Shown here piece after piece: positions 11,171 to 22,324 of a stretch of DNA of 64,000 nucleotides. Each line of letters starts with the position of its first letter. Positions within the stretch are counted from its first letter, which is position 1. Under the pieces are notes generated by a model. The model saw nothing but the letters and a program-made list of their open reading frames with translations. It was not told the origin of the DNA and did no database searches. The DNA is from Achatina immaculata (taxonomy: Eukaryota > Mollusca > Gastropoda > Stylommatophora > Achatinidae). Location: the NCBI GenBank assembly GCA_009760885.1, contig CM019716.1, forward strand, positions 15,200,202 through 15,264,201. Direction: 5' to 3'. A program made the position numbers and the translations under genes.

Positions 11171-11505
11171 ATCATAAAACTTAAAAGTTATCTTAAACTG
11201 CTCTTACAGACACAGAATGCAGTTAATTGTTTATTCTGAATAGTCCCGAAATGTTTGTTTAGTAGATAGTCATTTATAATGTATGTAGTAATTTCTGTGC
11301 TGAGTGAATGGGTAAGAGTGAAACGTAAATGTTATATTTTATTTTATGTCTCTCAGCTTCAATGTTAATTATGTATGTTGCATGAACAGCGTATTTGTAG
11401 AATGTCTGGAACAGAGTGAAAGTTGTATGATAAAGGGCAGGATGTCAGTTCGGCCTGCGTGCCCATTTCTTCATCCTTTTGAAATAAAGATCAATCAGTC
11501 TCAGC

Positions 11506-12096
11506 GACAGACGAATATCTTCAAGTAGTCAAAGTAGGTCTTCAAAATAGAAATGTTTATTACATACATCTAGATGATGATAAAGTAGGGGTATAATCAA
11601 CATATCCCGAGCAATAATTCAAACTAATAACAACAAACCCAGTTTGTGGCGGCTGTGATAGGATAATGTTTGGTTAGTCTAAGGGAGGTAATAAACTTTA
11701 ATAGTAAACGTAATAGATTATGTCCCTTATTTCTAATATCGATTTTTTTTTTAGCATGCGTCAGCTGACGTTTCACCGGAACAGTTAGTCAGGTCAGGTA
11801 TCTTTGACGGGTAGCGTGAGCTGCCTCATACTAACAAAAATTGATATTACAAACAAGGGATATAATCAGTTACCGTTAAAGCGTATCTATGAAACATAAA
11901 GTTAAATATGTCTCCATGCTTCACAAGAACTATAAATATGAATCACATAATTAACTACATATATGTACGTCTGTCGTGATTTTAGAGCTTTGAGGAGGCA
12001 TTTTTTTATTTACTGCCCGTGTATATATCTGTTTTGTATGTGTGTGTGTGATGTGAATTGTTTTGTAGGTTTGAGTGAGTAGTTAAAATAAAATAT
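11506..12096. other. Unassigned region, left arm (mirror 21356-21952)
   Basis: About 590 bp between the CR1-like 3' end and the 47-bp array. AT-rich with no recognised gene or repeat. The right-arm copy is nearly identical, including the unusual run acgtttcaccggaacagtta. Confidence 0.6.
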
Positions 12097-12455
12097 TTTT
12101 TGTGCTGTGAATGTGGCGTCGACTCAACAACTCACCCGATTCAAATTTGTGTTGTGAATGTGGCGTCGACTCTACAGCTCACCCGACATGTTTGTGCTGT
12201 GAATGTGGCGTCGACTCTACAGCTCACCCGACATGTTTGTGCTGTGAATGTGGCGTCGACTCCACAGCTCACCCGACTCATGTTTGTGCTGTGAATGTGG
12301 CGTCGAGTCCACAGCTCACCCGACTCATGTTTGTCATGTGAATGTGGCGTCGATTCCATAGCTCACCCGAATCATGTTTGTCCTGTGACTGTGCCGTCGA
12401 CTCCACAGCTCACCCGACTATATTTTATCATGTGAATGTGGCGCCGATTCCAGTA
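12097..12455 (+). repeat. 47-bp satellite array, left arm
   Basis: About seven to eight units of tgtgctgtgaatgtggcgtc plus gactccacagctcacccgac plus tcatgtt. Short frames (64 and 76 codons) run through it only because the unit lacks stops in some frames. Confidence 0.9.
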
Positions 12456-12704
12456 AGTGTGTATTTTTTGTGTTTAAATGTTTATATTGATGAGTTTGAC
12501 TGTTCTTGATTTGAGTTTTCAGAACGATAAAATGTTTGGATAGGGTGCACCCAAAATTGTGAACAAGCTATGTTTTGCAAAAGTTAATTTGTTTCGGAAA
12601 GCCAGTTTTATATGTTTGGTTGTTTTCATGCTGTGTAATGAGATTATTTTGTCGCAGAACATTGATAATCATTTCTGTATCAGAGTTTTGATTGTGGAGG
12701 AATT

Positions 12705-13110
12705 TTATGCATTCTACTAGATTGTAAAGAAAAGGTACGTGTTCCACTAGATTGTAAAGAAAAGGTATGTGTTCCATTAGATTGTGGAGAAAAGGTATGT
12801 GCTCCACTACAATGCAGAGAAATGGTATGTGCTCCAGTAGATTGTGGAGAAAAGTTATGTGTTTCACTAGACTGTGGAGAAAATGTATTTGCTCCACTAG
12901 AATGTAGTGAAATAGTATGTGTTCCACTAGGTTGTAAAGATAAGTTATGTGTTCCACTAGATGGTAAAGAAAAGTTATGTATATACCGTGGAGAAAAAGT
13001 ATATATATTATATATATAATGTGGAGAAATGGTATGTGTTCCACTAGATTGTGAAGAAAAGTTATGTGGTCCACTATATTGTGGAGAAAGGTATGTGCTC
13101 CACTAGAATG
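12705..13110 (+). repeat. 36-bp satellite array, left arm
   Basis: About eleven imperfect copies of tagattgtggagaaaaggta plus tgtgctccac. Because 36 is a multiple of three, a 168-codon minus-strand frame with a 12-residue period (VEHIPFLHNL) stays open. It has no other sign of being a gene. Confidence 0.9.
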
Positions 13111-13242
13111 TGTGGCATCATGACATAGGAGTAACTTAAGGAGAGTTTTTTTTCCTTTGTTTGTTTGTTTTTTTAGAGAAGAATTATTAAGTAGTTAATT
13201 TCATTTTGAATTGTCATGCTAGTCAGCATAATGTTTGGTTTT

Positions 13243-14485
13243 AAGGACTGTTATAGCCGGAGGTGGGGTCGGGGATACGCTCACCACTCCAATGAAATGT
13301 CTTCAAGGTGTGCGTCTCAAATAGCCTCTGACAGTCAAGTCCAGCCACTGGCCTTCTCGTGGCAGAACTGTTCAAACTGACAGGAGAAGGGGCGAAGGCG
13401 AATATCTGGCGCCTGAAAACCAGACGTTTCGGGTAGACGAGAGTCATGTTTGGTAGCTCATCTACCGCTGCTGGCAAGATTCTTTAGCTGCCGTGCGTGG
13501 AGTGGGGCTCCTCCCGGCCAGTTAAGAAAGGTGCGAATGGGGTTGCCGCCCGGCGCTACTGTGGGAAAGGTGAAAGAAAGGATTAAGTGAAGTAATCAAT
13601 AGTATCGAGGTCAGGACTGCTCAAATCACGGCTCCTCTGTTCTGGAGGTCGGCCACGTCCTATGTACACTCCTTATACAGGGCGAATTGCCTGATCCGGC
13701 TTAACCCAGGGGTTAAGACACTGCTGGCGATATTCTTCGGACGCCGCGCGTGGAGAGAAACCTCTCCCAGCCAATGAAGGAAATACGAAAAAGCAAATGA
13801 AGATGCCGTGCAGCGCCGATGTGAAAGGGTGATAGAGAGGATAAAATGAAGCTTAATCGGTATGTCCAGTGGTCTTGCGGCGAGTGCTACTCATAACACG
13901 GCAACTCTGCTCTAGAGGCCGGCCAAGTCCGATATACACCGATACAGGTGAAATATGCCTAAACAGGCTTAAACCAGGGGTGAAACTTATTAGTGGCGAG
14001 GATTCAAAACCAGGAAGGGTAGCGGCCACGATCACAGAATGCTAAGTCTGAGACACTGGAACAGTGCAGTCTAGATAGGCAACAACCTCTCATCCGGAGG
14101 CGATGTATGCGTATGCTAATCACACTGAGGTTCTCTGGTGAGAAAGTCCAACGCTGGACTGGATGGGCAACAATATTTCACCAGGCGGGGATACACGGAT
14201 ATCCCAAAACACGTCGAGGTTTTCCGGTGAGAAAGTCCAACTCTGGATTAAACTGGTGCAACGAAAAGCGCGGTGTCACGCAATCCCGCTTCTGAGACCC
14301 ACTGAGAATACAGTCTCAAGCCCTGCCATACTCTGAACCTTTTGTTGTCTTCTCGGGGATATTGTGTGGTCTTTTCGGGGACCACAGGGGGACCACGGGA
14401 CCTATCGAGGACCACAGGAGTAAATTCAGTAGGATCACAGGGGGATCTTGGTGGTAGAAGCGAACGAAGAAGAAGAAGAAGAAGC
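13243..14485 (+). mobile_element. Unclassified 1.24 kb element with gaa tail, left arm
   Basis: A GC-richer block inside the 38-bp satellite: one satellite unit lies before it (13215-13242) and the array resumes at 14488. It contains an internal diverged duplication of about 270 bp (13470-13735 and 13736-14000), each ending near aaccaggggt. It ends ggtagaagcgaacgaagaag plus further gaa repeats, which looks like the tail of a retroposed sequence. No protein motif was recognised. The repeated flank gcaYaatgYtt could be a target duplication but could also be the satellite unit itself. Confidence 0.6.
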
Positions 14486-14487
14486 AC

Positions 14488-14700
14488 AATGCTTATATAA
14501 GAAGTTTTGTCATGCTAGTCAGCACAATGTTTGTATAAGAAGTTTTGTCATGCTAGTGAGCACAATGTTTGTATAAGAAGTTTTGTCATGCTAGTGAGCA
14601 TAATGTTTGTATAAGAAGTTTTGTCATGCTGGTCAGCATAATGTTTGTATAAGACGTTTTGTCATGCTAGTCGTCACAATGCTTGTATAAGACGTTTTGG
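14488..14700 (+). repeat. 38-bp satellite array, left arm
   Basis: Five copies at 38-bp spacing of tcatgctagtcagcacaatg plus tttgtataagaagttttg. A stray unit at 13215-13242 lies on the other side of the 1.24 kb element, so the element interrupted the array. Confidence 0.9.
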
Positions 14701-14744
14701 TAGACAACGCGTCACGCGAGTCTGGACTCGAGGTTATTATCTTG

Positions 14745-14905
14745 CAATTGTTTTTCATTATCATTATCATGACTTGTATTTTGATTTCATTATCATGACT
14801 TATAGTTTGTTTTCATTATCATTATCATGACTTGTATTTTGTCTTCATTATCATTATCATGACGTGTATTTTGTTTTCATTATCATTATCATGACTTGTA
14901 TTTCG
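14745..14905 (+). repeat. Short tandem array with cattatcattatcatgac motif, left arm (mirror 18615-18775)
   Basis: About five copies of a unit of roughly 33 bp, cattatcattatcatgactt plus gtattttgttt, with some units shortened. Confidence 0.85.
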
Positions 14906-16055
14906 TTCACTGTTGTGTACTATACCTTTAAACGCATACATTCACTTATCATCTTAATTACAGTTGATTAATGATTATTATTATTATTATTTTGATTTAT
15001 TTCATGTGTTTCGACATACAGGTGTGTATGTTGTCTCTAAAGATTTAACTATAAATATGCAAATAAGGAGAGAGAAAGGTTATGTGAAATAATGTCACTA
15101 CGCCTGCCCAAATACTTGAGAATATGTTTATTTAAGAAGCACGTTTAAGGACCTGGGAGTTTTCGGGCAAAGTAGCTTCTTCTGATAACTCAGTACAGTT
15201 GTACAAGATAGAATGTATGCTCTATATTCAATCACCCTTTTTTTCCATAACTTAGCACCAAGTCTTACACAGGCACAGATACAAAACCTACATCTTAACT
15301 AACAATGAAAACAGCGTTTACACGACCAAAAATTCCATCCAACACTATCTAGAAGGTCAAGATTTCTTGTTAAGACTCACTCAGAATTCATCATTTCTGC
15401 GTGCAATACCTGATGCAGGTATCTCAATGGGATTAAAACCTAGTTGTGGAACACAATAATTGAGGGGCTTAAACTTGCAAAATCTTAAGTAGGCCTGTCC
15501 ACTCTGTCCCAATATATTGTGCTAGAGTGCATTTTGCGATCCTACCACAGAGATTCCACGACCTTATTTTGGTTCGCGACCTCCGGATGGGAAATAACCA
15601 CTGACGTATGTCAAGGGAAGAAATCTTGTACACATGTTCCAAAGCTACTGTCACTGAAAATTATTTCTTACACCTTAAAGAGTAGCTCAGTGAATGTGAA
15701 GAATCCAGGTCATTTTTGGAGAATCGCAATAGCAGGAAAAAGGGTTCTCCCTTTCTGCTGGTCAGATCTTAGTGCACTACCTTCTTTATCCCTTATATTG
15801 ACTAAGAAATTATATTTTCAAATATAGTATTCAAGACGAAACATGGATGTTTAAAATGACATAATCGAGAATGACATAAGCAAATGGCACCTGTTTTAAT
15901 GTCGCATTTCATGCAATACGCTGCACAATAAATGCAACTTTTACAAGTAACAAAATTTGTAACATAACATAATAATAATAACTGACTAGCAAGAAAAGTA
16001 AAACGTTAATAATATGGTTTCCATTATGTTTAATTTCTTCAAACATGAATTATTT
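14906..16055. other. Inner arm region without a recognised gene (mirror 17464-18614)
   Basis: About 1.15 kb adjoining the spacer. An ORF of 102 codons at 15519-15827 (+), mirrored at 17692-18000 (-), is open in both arms with three residue differences. It has no recognisable motif, signal peptide or relatives that I can name. At this length it may be chance. Confidence 0.4.
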
Positions 16056-16099
16056 CCCGTGCTGTGGCAGCATAAATTTTGACGCGTCTTCACTTTATC

Positions 16100-16842
16100 A
16101 ACCCCCAGCTCCTCCTTATGAAGAGGAAGATCCTTCAGGCCAGCAACCCTGATGTATGCCTTTAGGGCACGTGCTTAGACCTCATACTCAGCATGTCAAG
16201 CAGAAAGTTCATGGCCGCCACCGGAGTATCCCTGGTGCAGGCCAAGACCATTGCCTGTTCTGTACACACTCTGGTCAGTTCAGATGTGCATTGGACAGGG
16301 TGAGCAGGGCCAAGATCATACTCCAGTGGTGAGAGTACCAGCCTACATCAGCAAGAACAGAATGCGCTGTGGAAGGCCCGCTGCGGTCATTAAGCTAACC
16401 GCTCTCAAGCTGTCTTTTTGTATTGTGTTGTCCACCTGGTGTGTAAGGGACAAGGAATAATCAAATGTGATCTCCAGGTACGCTCGTATCTCATGAAATG
16501 TGTTCTCTTAATATCTTGGCCCTGACACTTCACAATCGGAAATTCAGATCCTACGTTTCTATTATTTAGGATGCTGGCTTTTTCTGGGTTTATCACCACA
16601 TTGTTGTCCTCACAGCAATTTGTGATCTGATCCACACTGCCTGCACACTAGAGGCTAATTCCACTCTACATCTCCCATGCTCACATGTTAGTATATCATC
16701 AGAGTAGGTCAGTATTCGCCTCACGCCATTCCCAGATAACAGCACAATGCCAGTAGAATATACAGGGAATACCAAAGGAGACAAAGGAGACCCCCGGAGT
16801 CAGCCCCGTAATGTTTCGGTCTCTGAGATCCATGTTCTGTAT
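16100..16842 (-). pseudogene. Jockey-like non-LTR RT fragment (palm to thumb)
   Basis: On the minus strand the frames around 16784-16593 read GSPLSPLVFPVYSTG and then ILTYSDDI. These are the RT palm block before the active site and the YxDD active site, with S in place of the usual A. Downstream, INPEKAS and YLGVTFDYSLSLTHQVDNTI match the region after the active site in RNase H-bearing LINEs. Further C-terminal blocks (KAYIRVAGL, PLHKEEL) follow in shifted frames to about 16100. The 5' part of RT and the endonuclease are absent, and frameshifts and stops make it dead. The RNase H fragment near 44.1 kb could come from the same family; this is inference. Confidence 0.75.
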
Positions 16843-17157
16843 CACAGTCATAATAAAGAAGAAGATGAAAGATGACGATGAATATCTCTTATGTTTATTC
16901 TAATTTTTATGCATATTTTCTCGAATACGATATACACATGTACCTGATATGTTTTTTTTTTTTACTTTTTCATTTCTTTCTTTTGATCTTTTTGTTGACG
17001 CTCTGTGCCTTTAACGTCTTAAATCCAGGATTTAAAAAAAATTATCTCTGCGGTCAATTATTTTTTCTCTACTGCCATATCTGAAATCATTTTGTTTGAT
17101 GATTTTAAAATTTCTTCAGTCGGTATTTATACTTGGTTTATACTGCTGATCAACGTT
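16843..17157 (+). repeat. 315-bp repeat S, copy 1 (inside spacer)
   Basis: Begins cacagtcataataaagaag and ends at caacgtt. It matches the reverse complement of 35346-35661 nearly base for base with a few differences. Outside these limits the two sites are unrelated. No coding potential was recognised. Confidence 0.9.
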
Positions 17158-18829
17158 GGGCAGTGATCGAAATTAATACTTGATTACACGTATTTCTCTT
17201 CAATGTTTATACCGATGCGCGCTACTACAAAATGCTTTTTTTTAAATACAGTAACAGTACAAAATATCTACCAAAGACCATACATAGTTTAAGGCAAGTA
17301 GATGTAAAAGATTGTTCTCAGTAAAAAGCTCATGGATAACGAGAACAAAGTATGTGAACTCACCTAAAGTTCTGCCCTCGTCACAGCTTGTCAGACTTGC
17401 TGCCCGACTACACACAGCGACTATCTGACAGGTGGTGCTTTATGTCGTTTCTCAGATTCTAAAAAATAATTCATGTTTGAAGAAATTAAACATAATGGAA
17501 ACCATATTATTAACGTTTTACTTTTCTTGCTAGTCAGTTAATATTATTATGTTATGTTACAAATTTTGTTACTTGTAAAAGTTGCATTTATTGTGCAGCG
17601 TATTGCATGAAATGCGACATTAAAACAGGTGCCATTTGCTTATGTCATTCTCGATTATGTCATTTTAAACATCCATGTTTCGTCTTGAATACTATATTTG
17701 AAAATATAATTTCTTAGTCAATATAAGGTATAAAGAAGGTAGTGCACTAAGATCTGACGAGCAGAAAGGGAGAGCCCTTTTTCCTGCTATTGCGATTCTC
17801 CAAAAATGACCTGGATTCTTCACATTCACTGAGCTACTCTTTAAGGTGTAAGAAATAATTTTCAGTGACAGTAGCTTTGGAACATGTGTACAAGATTTCT
17901 TCCCTTGACATACGTCAGTGGTTATTTCCCATCCGGAGGTCGCGAACCAAAATAAGGTCGTGGAATCTCTGTGGTAGGATCGCAAAATGCACTCTAGCAC
18001 AATATATTGGGACAGAGTGGACAGGCCTACTTAAGATTTTGCAAGTTTAAGCCCCTCAATTATTGTGTTCCACAACTAGGTTTTAATCCCATTGAGATAC
18101 CTGCATCAGGTATTGCACGCAGAAATGATGAATTCTGAGTGAGTCTTAAACAAGAAATCTTGACCTTCTAGATAGTGTTGGATGGAATTTTTGGTCGTGT
18201 AAACGCTGTTTTCATTGTTAGTTAAGATGTAGGTTTTGTATCTGTGCCTGTGTAAGACTTGGTGCTAAGTTATGGAAAAAAAGGGTGATTGAATATAGAG
18301 CATACATTCTATCTTGTACAACTGTACTGAGTTATCAGAAGAAGCTACTTTGCCCGAAAACTCCCAGGTCCTTAAACGTGCTTCTTAAATAAACATATTC
18401 TCAAGTATTTGGGCAGGCGTAGTGACATTATTTCACATAACCTTTCTCTCTCCTTATTTGCATATTTATAGTTAAATCTTTAGAGACAACATACACACCT
18501 GTATGTCGAAACACATGAAATAAATCAAAATAATAATAATAATAATCATTAATCAACTGTAATTAAGATGATAAGTGAATGTATGCGTTTAAAGGTATAG
18601 TACACAACAGTGAACGAAATACAAGTCATGATAATGATAATGAAAACAAAATACACGTCATGATAATGATAATGAAGACAAAATACAAGTCATGATAATG
18701 ATAATGAAAACAAACTATAAGTCATGATAATGAAATCAAAATACAAGTCATGATAATGATAATGAAAAACAATTGCAAGATAATAACCTCGAGTCCAGAC
18801 TCGCGTGACGCGTTGTCTACCAAAACGTC

Positions 18830-19028
18830 TTATACAAGCATTGTGACGACTAGCATGACAAAACTTCTTATACAAACATTATGCTGACTAGCATGACAAA
18901 ACCTCTTATACAAACATTATGCTGACTAGCATGACAAAACTTCTTATACAAACATTGTGCTCACTAGCATGACAAAACTTCTTATACAAACATTGTGCTG
19001 ACTAGCATGACAAAACTTCTTATATAAG
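18830..19028 (-). repeat. 38-bp satellite array, right arm
   Basis: Mirror of 14488-14700, with about five units and a few base differences. Confidence 0.9.
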
Positions 19029-19029
19029 C

Positions 19030-20280
19030 ATTGTGCTTCTTCTTCTTCTTCGTTCGCTTCTACCACCAAGATCCCCCTGTGATCCTACTGAATTTACTCC
19101 TGTGGTCCTCGATAGGTCCCGTGGTCCCCCTGTGGTCCCCGAAAAGACCACACAATATCCCCGAGAAGACAACAAAAGGTTCAGAGTATGGCAGGGCTTG
19201 AGACTGTATTCTCAGTGGGTCTCAGAAGCGGGATTGCGTGACACCGCGCTTTTCGTTGCACCAGTTTAATCCAGAGTTGGACTTTCTCACCGGAAAACCT
19301 CGACGTGTTTTGGGATATCCGTGTATCCCCGCCTGGTGAAATATTGTTGCCCATCCAGTCCAGCGTTGGACTTTCTCACCAGATAACCTCAGTGTGATTA
19401 GCATACGCATATATCGCTTCCATGTGAGAGGTTGTTGCCTATCTAGACTGCACTGTTCCAGTGTCTCAGACTTAGCATGTTGTGATCGTGGCCGCTACCC
19501 TTCCTGGTTTTGAATCCTCGCCACCAATAAGTTTCACCCCTGGTTTAAGCCTGTTTAGGCATATTTCACCTGTATCGGTGTATATCGGACTTGGCCGGCC
19601 TCTAGAGCAGAGTTGCCGTGTTATGAGTAGCACTCGCCGCAAGACCGCTGGACATACCGATTAAGCTTCCTTTTATCCTCTCTATCACCCTTTCACATCG
19701 GCGCTGCACGGCATCTTCATTTGCTTTTTCGTATTTCCTTCATTGGCTGGGAGAGGTTTCACTCCACGCGCGGCGTCCGAAGAATCTCGCCAGCAATGTC
19801 TTAACCCCTGGGTTAAGCCGGATCAGGCAATTCGCCCTGTATAAGGAGTGTACATAGGACGCGGCCGACCTCCAGAACAGAGGAGCCGTGATTTGAGCAG
19901 TCCTGACCTCGATACTATTGATTACTTCACTTAATCCTTTCTTTCACCTTTCCCACAGTAGCGCCGGGCGGCAACCCCATTCGCACCTTTCTTAACTGGC
20001 CGGGAGGAGCCCCACTCCACGCACGGCAGCTAAAGAATCTTGCCAGCAGCGGTAGATGAGCTACCAAACATGACTCTCGTCTACCCGAAACGTCTGGTTT
20101 TCAGGCGCCAGATATTCGCCTTCGCCCCTTCTCCTGTCAGTTTGAACAGTTCTGCCACGAGAAGGCCAGTGGCTGGACTTGACTGTCAGAGGCTATTTGA
20201 GACGCACACCTTGAAGACATTTCATTGGAGTGGTGAGCGTATCCCCGACCAAACCTTCGGCTATAACAGTCCTTAAAACC
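19030..20280 (-). mobile_element. Unclassified 1.24 kb element, right arm
   Basis: Mirror of 13243-14485, with the same internal duplication and the gaa tail (here cttcttcttcttc at about 19038). Differences are scattered substitutions. No gene is recognised. Confidence 0.6.
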
Positions 20281-20414
20281 AAACATTATGCTGACTAGCA
20301 TGACAATTCAAAATGAAATTAACTACTTAATAATTCTTCTCTCAAAAAAACAAACAAACAAACAAACAAAGAAAGGAAAAAAAACTCTCCTTAAGTTACT
20401 CCTATGTCATGATG

Positions 20415-20800
20415 CCACACATTCTAGTGGAGCACATAACTTTTCTTCACAATCTAGTGGAACACATACCATTTCTCCACATTATATATATAATATATAT
20501 ACTTTTTCTCCACGGTATATACATAACTTTTCTTTACCATCTAGTGGAACACATAACTTATCTTTACAACCTAGTGGAACACATACTATTTCACTACATT
20601 CTAGTGGAGCAAATACATTTTCTCCACAGTCTAGTGAAACACATAACTTTTCTCCACAATCTACTGGAGCACATACCATTTCTCTGCATTGTAGTGGAGC
20701 ACATACCTTTTCTCCACAATCTAATGGAACACATACCTTTTCTTTACAATCTAGTGGAACACGTACCTTTTCTTTACAATCTAGTAGAATGCATAAAATT
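20415..20800 (-). repeat. 36-bp satellite array, right arm
   Basis: Mirror of 12705-13110. Two overlapping periodic frames (174 and 177 codons) are open on the plus strand and are attributed to the repeat period. Confidence 0.9.
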
Positions 20801-21057
20801 CCTCCACAATCAAAACTCTGATACAGAAATGATTATCAATGTTCTGCGACAAAATAATCTCATTACACAGCATGAAAACAACCAAACATATAAAACTGGC
20901 TTTCCGAAACAAATTAACTTTTGCAAAACATAGCTTGTTCACAATTTTGGGTGCACCCTATCCAAACATTTTATCGTTCTGAAAACTCAAATCAAGAACA
21001 GTCAAACTCATCAATATAAACATTTAAACACAAAAAATACACACTTACTGGAATCGG

Positions 21058-21355
21058 CGCCACATTCACATGACAAAATATAGTCGGGTGAGCCGTGGAG
21101 TCGACGGCACAGTCACAGGACAAACATGAGTCGGGTGAGCTGTGGAATCGACGCCACATTCACATGACAAACATGAGTCGGGTGAGCTGTGGACTCGACG
21201 CCACATTCACAGGACAAACATGAGTCGGGTGAGCTGTAGAGTCGACGCCACATTCACAGCACAAACATGTCGAGTGAGCTGTAGAGTCGACGCCACATTC
21301 ACAACACAAATTTGAGTCGAGTGAGTTGTTGAGTCGACGCCACATTCACAGCACA
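21058..21355 (-). repeat. 47-bp satellite array, right arm
   Basis: Mirror of 12097-12455 with one unit fewer: the paired-coordinate sum changes by 45 across the array. Confidence 0.9.
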
Positions 21356-22165
21356 AACAATATTTTACTTTAACTACTCACTCAAACCTACAAAACAATT
21401 CACATCACACACACACATACAAAACAGATATATACACGGGCAGTAAATAAAAAAATGCCTCCTCAAAGCTCTAAAATCACGACAGACGTACATATATGTA
21501 GTTAATTATGTGATTCATATTTATAGTTCTTGTGAAGCATGGAGACATATTTAACTTTATGTTTCATAGATACGCTTTAACGGTAACTGATTATATCCCT
21601 TGTTTGTAATATCAATTTTTGTTAGTATGAGGCAGCTCACGCTACCCGTCAAAGATACCTGACCTGACTAACTGTTCCGGTGAAACGTCAGATGACGCAT
21701 GCTAAAAAAAAAATCGATATTACAAATAAGGGACATAATCAATTACGTTTACTATTAAAGTTTATTACCTCCCTTAGACTAACCAAACATTATCCTATCA
21801 CAGCCGCCACAAACTGGGTTTATTGTTATTAGTTTGAATTATTGCTCGGGATATGTTGATTATACCCCTACTTTATCATAATCTAGATGTATGTAATAAA
21901 CATTTCTATTTTGAAGACCTACTTTGACTACTTGAAGATATTCGTCTGTCGCTGAGACTGATTGATCTTTATTTCAAAAGGATGAAGAAATGGGCACGCA
22001 GGCCGAACTGACATCCTGCCCTTTATCATACAACTTTCACTCTGTTCCAGACATTCTACAAATACGCTGTTCATGCAACATACATAATTAACATTGAAGC
22101 TGAGAGACATAAAATAAAATATAACATTTACGTTTCACTCTTACCCATTCACTCAGCACAGAAAT

Positions 22166-22322
22166 TTTTTTAAAAAAAGTAAAGATAGTCCCATAGCAAA
22201 TGCCGTAGGGGGTGAAGCGTTAGAGACCTCATTATGCTGGGTCATCAGCGTATGAGGTAGGGTGACCAGTTCCTTTCCTCGCTGCCTTTACTTCCCAGAT
22301 TTTCTCTGGTACCCATTTTACG
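22166..22322 (-). mobile_element. 5'-truncated SINE fragment at the RT deletion, right arm
   Basis: About 157 bp absent from the left arm. On the plus strand it reads gctgcctttacttcccag and ggtacccatttta, matching the body of the SINE at 63105-63368, and its left edge gtaaagatag matches that SINE's tail end. The tRNA-like head is missing. It lies exactly where 1.5 kb of LINE RT has been lost. Confidence 0.65.
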
Positions 22323-22324
22323 AA

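Larger units (their letters stand above)
4494..11505 (+). mobile_element. CR1/L2-like LINE, left arm, near full length
   Basis: Order: 46-bp array, ORF1 (coiled coil and SGNH hydrolase), ORF2 (endonuclease, RT, C-terminal block), then a 3' UTR ending gaaataaagatcaatcagtc. A second copy of this 3' end at 56150-56440 ends in caat repeats, which places the 3' boundary. Without the nested RTE-A fragment (7199-7875) the element is about 6.3 kb. Exact ends and a target duplication were not found. All ORFs are broken, mostly at sites shared with the right arm. Confidence 0.8.
1..16055 (+). repeat. Giant inverted repeat, left arm
   Basis: The sequence reads as the reverse complement of 17464-32944, in the same order throughout. 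Near the centre paired positions add up to 33519 (for example 15519 with 18000). Further out the sum falls to about 32100 because the left arm has 1.5 kb that the right arm lacks, then rises to about 32945 as left-arm deletions accumulate. Differences are mostly single substitutions, a few per cent by eye (not computed). The arm runs off the start of the window, so its outer end is unknown. It contains TE remnants and satellites and no convincing host gene. Confidence 0.95.
16056..17463. other. Palindrome spacer (single-copy centre)
   Basis: About 1.4 kb between the two arms that is not mirrored. It holds a minus-strand LINE RT fragment (about 16100-16842), a 315-bp repeat that recurs inverted at 35346-35661, and about 300 bp with no recognisable content (17158-17463). 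A spacer of this size makes the structure a spaced palindrome rather than a perfect hairpin. Confidence 0.85.

Noticed and set aside
12568..13074. 168-codon minus-strand frame with a 12-residue period, also open in the other arm (20409-20933)
   Set aside because: It coincides with the 36-bp satellite, whose period is a multiple of three. No start context, domain or codon signal supports it.
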